Origin: Trichobilharzia regenti
Taxonomy: Eukaryota > Platyhelminthes > Trematoda > Strigeidida > Schistosomatidae
Reading direction: 5' to 3'
Length of the DNA: 64,000 nucleotides
Assembly: GCA_944472135.2 (NCBI GenBank)
Contig: CALYDD020000353.1
Location: 1 to 64,000 of the forward strand
Every line of letters starts with the position of its first letter. Position 1 is the first letter of the stretch. The notes below the pieces were generated by a model that did not search any database, had not been told where the DNA came from, and saw only the letters and a program-made list of their open reading frames with translations. A program made the translations under genes and the position numbers. Below are positions 11,935 to 23,155 of this stretch, piece after piece.

Positions 11935-12560
11935 GATGACTAGTCACCTAACGTGGTAACCATACTGGAAACTTATCTGTCTGTCTGGATTCAACATAGA
12001 ACTTGGCACCGAAGTGCAGCAGTTCGAGTTACCACGTTCCAAATAGCACACAGAGGTAGACAAGAAGATAAGTGAAGAGAATCAATAGAGTTTGGCAAGT
12101 ATAAGAGTGAAACAGAATGGGTAATGGTAGAAAGGAATATGAAAGATTTCAGGGACTGAATACATCTGCGCCATTGACAACGATTTTGAGCCATGTCACC
12201 TATTGTCTCCAGCCATTGATTCCTAGAGTCCCGAGGCCCCCAACCCGGGAGTCTGCATCTCCCTACCTGACTCAGTTTAACTGTCAAGGATTTCATGGAT
12301 TGATGAGGCCATGTTTTTGTTTGGCCACCACTGGCTCTTTTCCAACCTTCACCTATATCAGTCCGTTTGTGCTGATACAACTTCCCAAATAGGTGAAATG
12401 GTCAACATGTTCTATCACTTCACTCCCTATCACTAAGTTAGGAGTTGACGTGGTCCAGTCCTGTAGCAGCATCTTACATTTTGTAGGGGCGAATCGCATG
12501 CCAAACATTCCAGTACAATCCGAAATGTACTGGAAACTTATATCACTATGTACCATTTAG
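11935..12560 (-). mobile_element. LINE-A copy with internal deletion
   Basis: On the minus strand, 12556-12353 encodes RFAPTKCKMLLQDW and HFTYLGSCISTNGLI, the post-catalytic part of a LINE reverse transcriptase. It then jumps directly to the C-terminal block at 12360-12120 (GGQTKTWPHQSMKSLTVKLS, GRCRLPGWGPRDSRNQWLET). About 100 residues normally between these blocks are missing, so this copy has an internal deletion. The 3' UTR matches the copy at 1-330 (gttctatgttgaatccagac) and ends near 11935. Confidence 0.8.
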
Positions 12561-12714
12561 TAATCAAACAATTTATAATGTAATTGATATATTATATTCG
12601 TCTTGAATTTAATAGCCTCTTCCCTTTGATTAAGTGGGTTTGAAACTTTTTGAAACTCTGAAATACCTCCTCACTCTCCCTAGGCTCTGGTGAGTGAGAA
12701 TACAGGAGTACATT

Positions 12715-13550
12715 GTACGATCGATAAGAAGACCGGAAGATTTGGGTTTTCGATGTGGATGGTCTGTGTTTATTGTCACACAAACTCAAAGACTTGCAGG
12801 AAGGTAAAAAGCAACAAAATGGCTGAAGAGGTTGGTTGGCAGCTTAAATACGACTGCAGGTGAAGACGGAGGTGATGAAAATAACTAACCAACCAACAAA
12901 CCAACTAACACCAACAACAACCAGCATCAATCACCAATAATCGGATAGGTTTGACAGAGATGAATTCTTTCACTTGTCTAGGAAGCGCGGTTTCAAACAC
13001 AGGCCGGTGAAACGGATGAAGATTTCACAGCCAGTCAATCAGAATTGGAAAGAAAAGACACGCCCTTATCAACATGAAATCCGTTTGGAAATCTTCTACA
13101 CTCCTCTGGACAAAGTCTGTCATTTCTTCTATATGGTTCAGAGCTTACACTCCGTGTCACGAAAAGGATTTCCAACAAGCAACTGCAAACTTTTATGAAC
13201 GGCTACCTTCGCTGGCTCCACACTGAGGATCGAATAGCCAGCTGGCCGCAAAGAATTAGAGACAAGAAACCGACGGGCGATAGCGATTACTCATCACATA
13301 TGCAGGCGAAAATTGAAATGAATTGGGTATTCACTGGGAGGCCGTGAAACGACATCGCACGTAATGCAGGCTAAGCATCAATTATGTCGTCGGTGCGAGG
13401 GTGACACGGAGGAGATAGTGTGGCGAGAATGAGATCAGAGACTGTGGCAGTCATTGGGCTCAGATGAAGAGTATAGCGGAAAATCGGACACAGTAGAGAT
13501 ATGTTGTTGAAGTGGTATGTTCCACTTGGAACCCGAAGGAATAATAATTA
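12715..13550 (+). mobile_element. RTE-clade LINE, 3' half, decayed
   Basis: The copy starts at the post-catalytic region (agaccggaagatttgggttt, the family's RRLEDLDF position). It passes the repetitive KITNQPTNQPTN-type linker at 12880-12910 and the FTCLGS block at 12969-12990. It ends with the C-terminal block and the family tail cccgaaggaataataatta near 13550. Several frameshifts are present. Confidence 0.8.
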
Positions 13551-14140
13551 TTTTACTTCATACGGCGAAGTGGTAATCACCCTTCGCCTTTATTTTGTAC
13601 TTAAAAACATTGCTATGCTGAACTTTTGAAGTTTATTGCTTTTAATTTCTAAATGAATCTACAGGTCCCACTGTTTGTCATGAAAGTATGTCTAATTACT
13701 TCCATAAACTTCATGTTAAAACTTAATGGCTCAGTTTATTTAATAACCATTAGACTAAACAATTTTGCCTCAAAACAAATTCTCAGACAACCTCCCCGAA
13801 ATTCCTAATAAACTTAACATGTGACTAATACCTTATAATAGAGGAATAAAAGCTGGAACTCCAGCTACGATATACATATAAGCATTGCAGGCGAATCATT
13901 TAGTCAATTGCAACCCATCTGTCAGAAGATTTTCATTGTGCCACGAAACTACAAGGCTCACTTGTTCTGTGAGGGATTATGGTATTACTCATTTGACTAG
14001 CATAACACTCACACATGTGAACTTGACAAAGCACTTCTGTTGCCATGACTGCTTTCAAACAAATACTCTTTGTAGATATATATAATGTAGATAACGCAAT
14101 AAATCGAGATCGACCTAAAGTTCAATAAACAAGCGTGAAA
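13551..14140. other. Spacer
   Basis: AT-rich. A 66-codon plus-strand open frame at 13885-14085 has no recognisable features. Confidence 0.35.
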
Positions 14141-15212
14141 TAGATGATCGGAAAATAAAGTTCAATCGAAAATGTAAATTCGTGAATATAATGTGATGAA
14201 GATATAAGATGACTGAAATATTGTCAAAATAGTAGACTCGATAAAATGTTAGAATATGATAACATCAAATGAATTTAAAAAATATAACGTGGAATAAAGA
14301 AGGATAACAAATCCTTACAATTCAATCCTTGAAAGTTATGCGAATTACATAGTAATATCAACACCATGGTAACAAAACAGATCGTACAAATTGTTTTTGT
14401 AAACAAAGTTCTCACCTCATAGTATGTACTGCCAAAGCCTCGACGAACGTCCAGTGTAGCTAGCTCCGCAGGATCAGGTGAATATATGAATACACATGGA
14501 ATTAGACATTTGAGGCAACATCTCCGTCGTAGTAGCCAGTAGAAAATTACGTGGAAGTAATACAGAGATTGATAAGGAACCTAAAATGTGTTGCAGCAAG
14601 ACTTAGAAATATTACCTCAGTTGTCTAATTCCATGCGTATTTACGTGTTGGCCTGCTTGTGTGGAGCTAGGCACAGAGGATGTTCTTCAAGAAACATATC
14701 CCGCCATCGCTCTCGAAAACACCTTCCAGTTTGACGGAGCAAACAAGAATGTCGAGTTATTATTTCAATTATGCTGTTACATATTTTAGATATTGACCAT
14801 GCAACATCTGACACATCGTTTAATATTATGTACGAAGTTCGACAAAGTTTTCCGAAGGGGAGTGCACGAATGCATTTACTTTGTATAGCAGATGCTTTGG
14901 TAGTACATACTATGAGGCAAGAGATTTGTGAGAGAACTTCATGTACAAAAACAATTTGTACGATCTCTTTTGTTACAGTAGTCTTGATATTAATGTGTAT
15001 TTCACATAACTTTCAAGCATTCACTTGTAAGGATTTGTTATCCTTATTTATTCCACGTTACATTTTTGTTTTCCTTTATTGCACTTTATTTTATTATATT
15101 CTAACATTTTATCTAGTTAACGATTTTGACGATATTTCACTTATTCTATGTTTGCATCATATCGAATACATAAATTCACATTTCCTAATGTACTTTATTT
15201 TGTGATCATCAA
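14141..15212. repeat. Long inverted repeat (foldback-type element)
   Basis: Left arm 14141-14439 and right arm 14894-15212 are reverse complements at roughly 80% by eye; for example gccaaagc / gctttgg, and caaattgtttttgtaaac against its complement. A second inner pair (14489-14515 with 14615-14641, around ggaattagacatttgagg / cctcagttgtctaattcc) continues the palindrome. About 240 bp (14650-14893) looks inserted into the right side. No transposase is readable. The 144-codon open frame at 14771-15205 runs through the right arm and is not a gene. Confidence 0.8.
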
Positions 15213-15279
15213 CAGTGTAAATATTTTCACGAACCAACATGATTTAGAGAACCATTAAATTATAAGTCACCAGGAGTGG

Positions 15280-15600
15280 TGCATCTGTGACAGTCATCAC
15301 CGAGAACGATTTTGAGCCAGCCATATCACCAATTGTGTCCGATCTTCATTGCTTCTTACCAGCATAAAGACCCCGACCAGACAGGAAGTCTACACATTCC
15401 CACGTGGCTGGCTCAAACTAACTGCTATGGATTTCATTGACTGATGATGCCAGGCTTTAGTTTGACCACCACTGGCTGTCTCTGTTCCAATCTGATCCAT
15501 TCTTTGTCAGCTAACACTACCTGTTATCAAGGAAGGCGATGGTAAGGCGGAGGAGAGATAGAACGCAGGCACCTATCATCAAAGACAGCTAGCCGGCCTT
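15280..15600 (-). mobile_element. LINE-A copy, strongly decayed
   Basis: The reverse complement aligns block by block with the 11.94-12.56 kb copy: acagccagtggtgg, ccagccacgtggg and the end ctgtcacagatgc. Frames are broken throughout. Confidence 0.65.
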
Positions 15601-16117
15601 TTCATGTCTTCCTCTCTCAATGACCTTTACAAACTTTAAATTCGCGTGTTGAGAATTAATCTAGTGTTAATATATCTAAATCATCTTATGCAAAGTAGTC
15701 AAAGTGTCCTACCAAAGTTGCTTCAATGGAATTCTTATGTATGTTTATAAACTTTACGTCTTCTCAAATAAATAAATCAATTCTTTATTTTTTTCTATTT
15801 TCTCAGACTGGCAAAATGACATACATAACTGTGAGACATTTCAGATTATATTATAGCTCAGTGTCTGATAATATTTAAAAATATTGTTTGGGTCACGACA
15901 GACAAATTCTGAATACATAACCATATGAGACAAATTATTTCGCGAATAACCCTGTATATATATACAAGCTGGCTGATCAATAGATATTTCTCAACTTCTA
16001 TCAATGAGGACAGTGATAGTGGCAAGAATACTAGCTTTGGATCCGTAATTCACTATAAATGCTTTCTTTAGTTCTGTAATTTAGCTAAAAGACATCTGTA
16101 ATTTAGCGAAACCACAT
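15601..16117. other. Spacer
   Basis: AT-rich; nothing recognised. Confidence 0.35.
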
Positions 16118-16548
16118 TCACACATTCACTTGTCAAGTCACGCTTTGCATGTGAGGATTGGAGAGCATATCTCAAAATGGCTAGAAAAATTAAATGAATT
16201 GTGAAAGACCAATAGACGTATGTGTCAGACTACCAACTTCGTCTGTGGATAAACACCTAATCAAGATGAATCATAAGATTGATGTCAACTCAGCCTGCTG
16301 GGTCATCTATGAAAATGGTCAAAGGCGCTTCATGAAATACGCAGAGGCTATAGCCATTCATAAACTTCAGGCAACCACCCGCCCCTGTGTATACCAAAAC
16401 AGTTAATTAATACTCTTAACCTACCTTGGTAATCCTTATTTGATTGGATTACCAAACGTTGTCTTGTTAATCATTCTTAAATTCTGTTTTTGTCACTTTG
16501 TTTAATTTAGCTTTTGCATATATATTGACTTGACAAGTGAATGTGTGA
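16118..16548 (+). mobile_element. PLE endonuclease C-terminus between perfect 23-bp inverted repeats
   Basis: A perfect 23-bp inverted repeat (16118-16140 with 16526-16548; core cacttgtcaagtca / tgacttgacaagtg) encloses a PLE C-terminal segment. That segment is readable at 16194-16404 as VDKHLIKMNHKIDVNSACWV and then YAEAIAIHKLQATTRP. These are the residues that follow the GIY-YIG domain in PLEs. The frame is open for 70 codons to TAA at 16404. The GIY-YIG strand itself is absent or lies in the degraded start, so only the tail of the protein remains. Confidence 0.75.
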
Positions 16549-17384
16549 TTAGATCGTTCGAAATTTTTAGTGCAAATACATCACATTATTTTTCAGATAA
16601 TCTCTGTCTTCTAATAACACTATTCAAATCTTTAAATGGAACTAGTTGTTTTAAATATTTGTAGAATGTTTTCGAGAACTTTATTTATCATAACATCAGA
16701 ATAGATCTTCCATACTGCAGAGCACAAGGAGTGAATATCGTTTCACTTGCCACATGAATCTAGACTTATATGTAAGTTAGGTCTGATTTTGGCGAACAAT
16801 GATATTTTCTCTTCATCAACGAAACACTTGTTGGATAAGGGGTAGAATTCAGCATATCCACGACCATGACAACTGATCAATAATTCATTCAATTCACCTG
16901 TCGCGTAGTTTTCCTCAGAAATTCTGAAAGCATATCACCTGCATATTTGTCACAGAATTCACAGTTGAAGATGACGTCTATAAAAAGGTGATTCTAAAAA
17001 CTCTTCGAATAAAAGTGAATCGATTGTAGGCTTAACCATCTTCATCTGTTATAAAATAAGCATTTACTGTGAACTGCACACTGGACGTACAACTGAACTT
17101 TCAACCATTTTTGATATATATAATCACGTCTAAGATGTGCAATATCTGTGTTTGTCAACATCATGGTGTTATGACAAGCCTGAATAGTCAAACCACAGAT
17201 TGACCAGAAAGCTATTCATAGTAATAGTTAAAAATCGATAAGAGGAAAGCATCTCAGTATCTGATCCTTTGAATTTCAGGTTTTTATCGATGTGGAATGA
17301 AAAGTGAGCAATTTTCTCCATTGGAATATACGGCTTAAGTTTTCAGTTCCAATTGTAATGGTATATTTTGTGAAGGGATTAGTT
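16549..17384. other. Spacer
   Basis: No feature recognised in this AT-rich stretch. Confidence 0.35.
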
Positions 17385-17515
17385 TGTTAGCCTCACACCT
17401 AACCGGCTAAGGGGGATGACTGTGTGCATCAGCTGGGAATCAAACCCTAGACCACGTGGATGGTTGACAAGCATTCTATCCTCGATTCACTAACGCAAAA
17501 TGAAAATCTTGCCGT
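17385..17515 (-). mobile_element. tRNA-like SINE family 2, fragment
   Basis: Reverse complement contains the tRNA-like head: an A-box-like region (tagaatgcttgtc) and a B-box-like ctagggtttgattcc. It is strongly degenerate. Confidence 0.5.
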
Positions 17516-17639
17516 TGTCTACCTGTCAATGGATCCTAGTCAATACATTGATTGGATACCCGGAAGAAACTAGTCCTTGGTGATGGTGTGAAAGAACTTT
17601 TATCAAGCTATATTAACCTTTTAACATATGTGTCCCAAG

Positions 17640-17770
17640 ATGTTATCTTGGACAGGAGTCGGAAACTGAAGAGTCCCGAAATAGGATGAAAAACATGTCG
17701 AGTGCTCCCAGATTTTCATTGATCTCTCAAACTATTACTGGTTCATGACGCAATCCGATAAGTGAATTTC
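17640..17770 (+). mobile_element. Sm-alpha-like SINE body fragment
   Basis: It contains ctgaagagtcccgaaatagg followed by atgaaa, close to a hammerhead core without the 3-nt insertion seen in other copies. The tail tttcattgatctctc follows. The tRNA-like head is missing or unrecognisable. Confidence 0.55.
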
Positions 17771-18190
17771 AAATAATGAGAATGATCAAAAGGCATTGGC
17801 AACATAATGATAATAGCAGTGCAGTGGAAGCTGGTAATTTGTGTCACGCTGTGTTGATGTGATATAGACAATGTTTTCCAACGGAATATGAACCTCAATA
17901 CTTCATACGCAGCCGAATACTATGTATATTTGAACATTCTATTTGATGTCGTTTAATTTAGACCAAAATAACAAGTTCAGTGGTTGGTTGACGAATATAA
18001 ACTGTAAGGATATAAAAAGAGGTTTGATGAATGAAAAATCACATACCTTAGCTTCCATGTCTTATCTTCTGTTGTGTCAACGCTAATGATGCAATTTACA
18101 AATGTTCTTGATTTGAAAAAAATGATAAACCGTACGCTAGTCTGAATGGTTTTAAGCAGAATAATATAACTCCATCAAGTAGATACTCAC

Positions 18191-18211
18191 AACTGTTATA
18201 TAGTCGTTTAT
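18191..18211 (-). CDS. Candidate micro-exon (21 nt)
   Basis: Minus-strand exon candidate of 21 nt between acceptor ctgcaaaccag and donor gtgagtatc. In the phase shared by the other micro-exons it reads KRLYNS. The acceptor is only moderately pyrimidine-rich, so this is a weak member of the series. Confidence 0.3.
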
Positions 18212-18374
18212 CTGGTTTGCAGAATTTCAGGCAAACTTGAAGCCATAGTCAAGTTTTTTTAGTTGAAAGTTGTTGCGTGATATTAGGAATAATTTACCCA
18301 ATATCCCAAATATCTTACGACCTTTATTTCTGTTTCAAAATTTAAGTGAGAAGTTATTCAACACCAGTGGGAAG

Positions 18375-18710
18375 CAGTGATCAGTAAGATACAACAGGTT
18401 GAAGATGAGGCAGTAACACATCAAAGAAGACATTGCGTATCGGTCGCGCTATGTTGTGATTTGGACTGGACATTGGATCGATCGAATCCTATTGGCTCAG
18501 TGGTGTACGAGCTAGCTCGTCTTGTAACCAAAAGGTCCTGGTTTCTAACCCTGATGATGACTGCGTACTGATGAAGAGTTAGGAAGTAGGATGAAACAGC
18601 TGGCCGTTCAGTACTCCCAAGTGGTTTTCCAATGGTCTCCTAGCCAATGTTAGCTCATGACGAAATCCTCCAGCCAATCTAACAAAATCCATACAAAAGT
18701 AATACTTGAA
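18375..18710 (+). mobile_element. Sm-alpha-like SINE, long form
   Basis: It includes the 5' extension (gttgaagatgaggcagtaac...gacattgcg), the tRNA-like part (tacgagctagctcgtcttgt) and the hammerhead-derived body with ctgatgaagagtt and gatgaaacagc. The tail is gacgaaatcctccagccaat. The same long form is at 39.53 and 53.29 kb. Confidence 0.75.
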
Positions 18711-18899
18711 AACTATTCAAAATGTTAACTAATTTGGTGAATTTTGGTGGCATTAACACTTAATTGCTTTCCTAGCCAACGAGAAGAATAATATGTGACG
18801 GGAAGATTATTTGAAAAATTCCTCTTGAGCAGTGCAACTGCAATGTTCATACTTAATTGGACTTTTCAACTGACTTTGGAAGAAGGATCCGTTTTTCTT

Positions 18900-19800
18900 C
18901 AAGACTGGACATCATTAATTTGACATTTGCATATCACATGTTGATCTGATCTTTGTTCCTATTTAATCTCTAATTTAATCCTTCTATGTGTGGTTTTTTT
19001 GTCCACTGATAATGTGTTGTTTGATGTGATTTTGTTTGAGTGAACGAATGGAGATGTTTCTGATCTTCAAACATCCACGGAAAGCGTTAATCGACTATTC
19101 TCCTGGAAAGAGTTTTTGATCTCAACTTGTTCTACTTGATTCTAAGTACTCGTTTTGTACTAAAACTGGGCTGCTTAGTGGCATTGTTATATTAGTTTTT
19201 TGTTTTGATACTACTATTGTTTAATGGAACGGCAATCTTTTGGAAGAATAGTTCTTTTTCCTGTCAACAGAGCGTTTCCTCACATCATGTGCCTCATGAA
19301 GGTTTTAGTCAGCTATACAGTAGAATACAGGAATCGGTTCTCTGTCCCCTGTTCACAACTAGTTGACTTTTTTAGCAACATAATACTAATAAATCTTTTT
19401 GATGTGGTTGTGTTTTCTGAGCTGGTTGTTTAATTTGCGAAGTTATCATTGCCTTACTAGGCAACATCTTCAGCGTCACACTTCAATTTATGAAATGAGC
19501 TTTTTGATTCCTCAACGGGTTGTTATTTATCTCTCTTAATGGATAGTTTTGAACATGATTGGTTGTTCTTGTGGGTTTTCACACCCTCTAAGCAACTTGT
19601 ATTGGTACTGATTGTTTTTTTACTTGAACGTTGGTCCTTTGCATGTGAGGTTTCCTTTGTGTCAGTAAACTCGTGGAGAAATCTTAAAGCTCACTTCCAC
19701 ACATTGAAGTATGTGCTGAAGATGTTGCCTAGTAGGATAATGAAAGCTTCGCAAATTAACTATCCAGCTCGGAGAACACAACCACATCGAACTCATTCAC
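18900..19800. mobile_element. PLE terminal segments in inverted pair, no coding region
   Basis: The segment that bounds the PLE at 6.4-7.75 kb occurs here twice in opposite orientation: 19438-19513 (ttactaggcaacatcttcag) and 19671-19757 (gaagatgttgcctagtagga). Only about 160 bp separate them, with no reverse transcriptase between. Sequence to the left (about 19130-19440, with agctatacagtagaatacag) resembles 50.35-50.65 kb and probably belongs to the same terminal repeat. Confidence 0.6.
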
Positions 19801-19943
19801 GTTAGCTACAAATCTTCTCAATCATATCTTATGATATATCTTTCATTACGGGACTCAAAAGTCGTATTCATTACCAAATAAGTACACCTTTAGTAAGCAT
19901 ACTACTACAGCATTGTCCATTGAAAAAGTTCGTTAATTTTTAC

Positions 19944-19964
19944 ATGCATGAGACAAACGTATAG
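19944..19964 (-). CDS. Candidate micro-exon (21 nt)
   Basis: A 21-nt minus-strand candidate with acceptor gaatcattcag and donor gtaaaaatt, reading IRLSHA in the shared phase. Both sites are weaker than in the core series. Confidence 0.25.
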
Positions 19965-20116
19965 CTGAATGATTCATGACATACGCATACACACGTTATC
20001 TTCATGAGTTCGAAATGCTGTCACACGCCAGGTACACAGACATTTCTGTCCTCCCTTCCACTGTCAATGTATCTAAAAGAAAAAATAAAGACCCCGAAAG
20101 TTGTGAATTATCTTAC

Positions 20117-20137
20117 TGCACTGCATAAGAATCTTGT
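20117..20137 (-). CDS. Candidate micro-exon (21 nt)
   Basis: Minus strand, 21 nt, acceptor tgcagtaaatttag, donor gtaagataa. It reads KILMQC in the shared phase. The acceptor is fair; length and phase fit. Confidence 0.35.
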
Positions 20138-20533
20138 CTAAATTTACTGCAAATACAAATGCTATTTTTGCTGGAACCACAGAAAGTAGCTCTAACATCT
20201 AAAGACCTTAAATCTAGAAGTAAATGTAAGACACCAGACCATTCGCTTTTTCATTAAGTTTACACATTTTTATTCATCACTGGGTGTAAAGTTCAAATGC
20301 CATATATGTATATATGTTATTTGTTTCTTAGTGTATGATATTGCATCATTTCAACTATGTAAGTACTTGAAAATTATCATAGAGGTTGCATTACACATTA
20401 GTTATCTGAAATTTTATGCACCAAATAATGCGATAATAGAGGAGGGGAGTTTTTAACTTTCCATCCTTCATAATTACTGGTATGGCTCAGTGTATTTGTT
20501 GGCTAATCCTGAAGGCATATTTGAACTACATAC

Positions 20534-20563
20534 AAAAAGATTTCATTGCGAACACAACTATAA
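20534..20563 (-). CDS. Candidate micro-exon (30 nt)
   Basis: Minus strand, 30 nt, donor gtatgtagtt and acceptor gaactatgttag (poor pyrimidine tract). It reads IVVFAMKSF in the shared phase. Confidence 0.25.
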
Positions 20564-21658
20564 CTAACATAGTTCGATACGAAATTAACGGTGAACAGTT
20601 GATTTATATTCTATATACACCTATTTTAAGTTAGTCAGTTATTTTTGATAAACATTTCAGTAAATATTTGAAAATAATGGTAACCAAACAGCCTAACTAA
20701 CGAACACACTATGCTCAGAGTAGACGATTGATTGATATCAAACATTATACCAGCTATCGAGTGGAACTCGAATAAATAGCTACATATTGCAGTGAACAGA
20801 TTATTGCCAATACCCATGTTCATGTGAGGGCACAAGGTAAGAGTAATGTAACAATTAGCATTTTAGCGGATGAATTTATGTAGATGACGAGGTTGAGAAT
20901 ACATGCAACCACGTCTGGTGCGTGTTTTACCCTCGTTATTTGTATTTATTTTGTTTTAAAATGGAGAAGTTGGAAAGTCAGCGTTGAGAAAGCTGACACT
21001 ACATGTTTTTACGTTTTTTGCTTCATCAAGGTGCAAAAGACTGCCACAATCCGAGTAAGCTGTCAGAACTGCTTCAGTTTGATGTTTGAATGATTGCCCC
21101 TTTGACTAATTTGACCATGACGTGTGTTTTAGCTGTTCCATTATGACTCGAAATACCAATATTTCATCAGATGGAACAAATGACCAACCTGGAATGATTT
21201 CCTCTTTAGGAATTGAAGGAATCCTCATCTAATTTGTTAGTTTTTATGCACATAAAAAGTAATATATATATGTATATATTATCCTGGGAGGACGCATTAT
21301 CAGTTCTGTTCTAAAGAAGTTTATGTGTGCTAAACACTGAATGATTAGCCTTGATTTTCTACAGTATGACATTTAACACATATAATCGTCAAGCGTTTCA
21401 ATATATTTACTGTATGCAGTTTCACAATCAAGGTGTGATCTTATGGTTGACAAATTATGTGAAGAATGTACAATGTACACATGAATAACTTGATAAATTT
21501 GAGGCTAATATTATCAATTGAGGAGACTAAACAGTCCCTGAGCGTGTGAGGTTGCAAAGTCAAAATTACTCAGCTGAAATGCGTGACGAATGAGCTGTGG
21601 TTATTACAAATAAGCTTGTTGCAAGTTTGATGTATTCATTCTAGAAAGAACCTTATTG

Positions 21659-21660
<2 letters not shown>
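20564..21660. other. Spacer
   Basis: AT-rich. A 69-codon plus-strand open frame at 20884-21093 has no recognisable features. Confidence 0.35.

Positions 21661-21694
<34 letters not shown>
21661..21694. repeat. (TA)n microsatellite
   Basis: An uninterrupted TA run abuts the left terminal repeat of the shorter Merlin copy. It may hide the target-site duplication. Confidence 0.95.
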
Positions 21695-21696
<2 letters not shown>

Positions 21697-22431
21697 TTAA
21701 ACTTTAAGCACCAACAACTACCAATCAGCGAATGACCTTCAATGGCTCAGTGTGTTTTGTCCACGTGCGTTGAAGCTTCTGTTCCGCTTGATTTGAGTCA
21801 AATGTCAGGAGAGGTTAGCTGATGATTTTTATATTTCGTACTAACATTTTTTGCCAGATTTTGTATTTTTGTAGTTAATGGGTTTTAAAATAGCCTGAGA
21901 CAGGTGAAGCTACTGAAACCGAGAGAATAGACTCGTATAAGCAGCTGAGTGATACCAGGACTGCAGAGATATCGCGTCATGGAAATTGACAGAAATACTT
22001 CGTTATTGGGAGGAGGAGAATGTGTCGTCGTACACGTAGATGAGTGTACTTGTCATCTCTTGGATATAGTCACTACAGGGTGAACCATTGTAATGATTGT
22101 GTGTCATAGGCAGGAACATACCTAAGTTCTGAAGAAGGCTTTTCGGGAAGGGTTTAAATAAGGTTAAGGGCATTAGTGCATCTCAGAAGGATGTCATTTA
22201 TTGTCATTTAGATGAAGGTATATGTAGAATTCGGTGCAGCCTTCTAATTGAAACCCCTATGCTCAACTGTGAGATGTTCTTCCCATATGTCAGAAAAAGG
22301 TATCCTATGAAACATTTTATACACCTTTTATGTATATATGTTTTTCATAAATGAAAATGCTTGTTTCGTGTGATTGTTTCCTTGAAGGTCATACGCTGAT
22401 TAGTAGTCGATGGTGCTTAAATTTTAACTTT
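21694..22431 (+). mobile_element. Merlin transposon, internally deleted copy
   Basis: The left terminal repeat (gttaaactttaagcacc...aatgaccttcaa) and right end (ttgaaggtcat...ggtgcttaaattttaac) are inverted copies about 50 bp long. The interior keeps tgtcgtcgtacacgtagatg (V-V-V-H-V-D, first catalytic aspartate) but jumps into the later transposase part. The copy is 0.74 kb against 1.11 kb for the copy at 3.49 kb. It could have moved only with transposase supplied in trans. Confidence 0.8.
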
Positions 22432-22609
22432 GCTACATACATATATACATTTATATGCATGATTACGCAGTTACAAAAATTAAATCCGTGCTAATATGGT
22501 TCTCGTTGGTGAAATATAAATTCACCATAACAAATTATGTGTGGATTACCCTTTCGAGCCACAGTACAATCGACTTATTTCGAAAAGTGCATATGCAACA
22601 GCAGCTGGA

Positions 22610-22895
22610 ATCCGGTGCAGAGTGAATTCTAGAAGTCCGGTATTCAATGTTGTCATCGTGGTAGGTGACTCGATATCAAGATTCACTGTAAATTGCTGGT
22701 GTTAGATGGTTAAAGCGATAGGCCACAATAAGCCCTGTGTCGTCTAGTTTTCGTGCTAGTTGACAATCACAAGTCAGCAAGCAGGTGTATCTTCAATCAC
22801 CTTGCAGGAACTCATGTCCCTTCTAAGATTCGAACCTGCATCGCCCAGTGAGTTTTTCAGTCAGAGACGTTGTCACTAGTCATTTGGGCTTCCTG
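22610..22895 (-). mobile_element. Hammerhead-like SINE (SINE-3), minus copy
   Basis: Reverse complement shows a tRNA-like head with gcaggttcgaatcttagaag (B box) and gggacatgagttcc. The motif cttgtgattgtcaactagca cgaaaa follows, then the tail. The left end repeats the block gtaggtgactcgatatc also found at 23.03 kb. Confidence 0.7.
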
Positions 22896-22904
22896 TAGAA
22901 CTGA

Positions 22905-23155
22905 CTGTATTGGATATTTTTGATTGGACACTAGTTGGTTATTACGGTAATATGTGTGTCTATTACTCTATTTGGTGCCGACTGAATTCTCTCAGTCAAG
23001 TTTGCAATGTAGCCACCATGGTAGGTGGCTCGCCATTAACTCGATATCGAGTTCGCAGATATGCCTTGCTGACCAATGCCAACTTGGATGCAACCTGGGT
23101 TCAAGGCTTCCTGTGGCTGATTGCTTCCAACCATCAGATACCAATTTGAACTGTG
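22905..23155 (+). mobile_element. SINE-3, partial plus copy with flanking block
   Basis: The block ttggacactagttgg...gaattctctcagtcaagttt is shared, in either orientation, with 32.0, 46.6 and 61.75 kb. It is followed by the SINE body cagatatgccttgctgacc and cttcctgtggctgattgc. With the preceding minus copy it forms an inverted pair. Confidence 0.65.

Noticed and set aside
14771..15205. 144-codon plus-strand open frame as a gene
   Set aside because: It runs through one arm of a long inverted repeat, is very T-rich and has no protein features.
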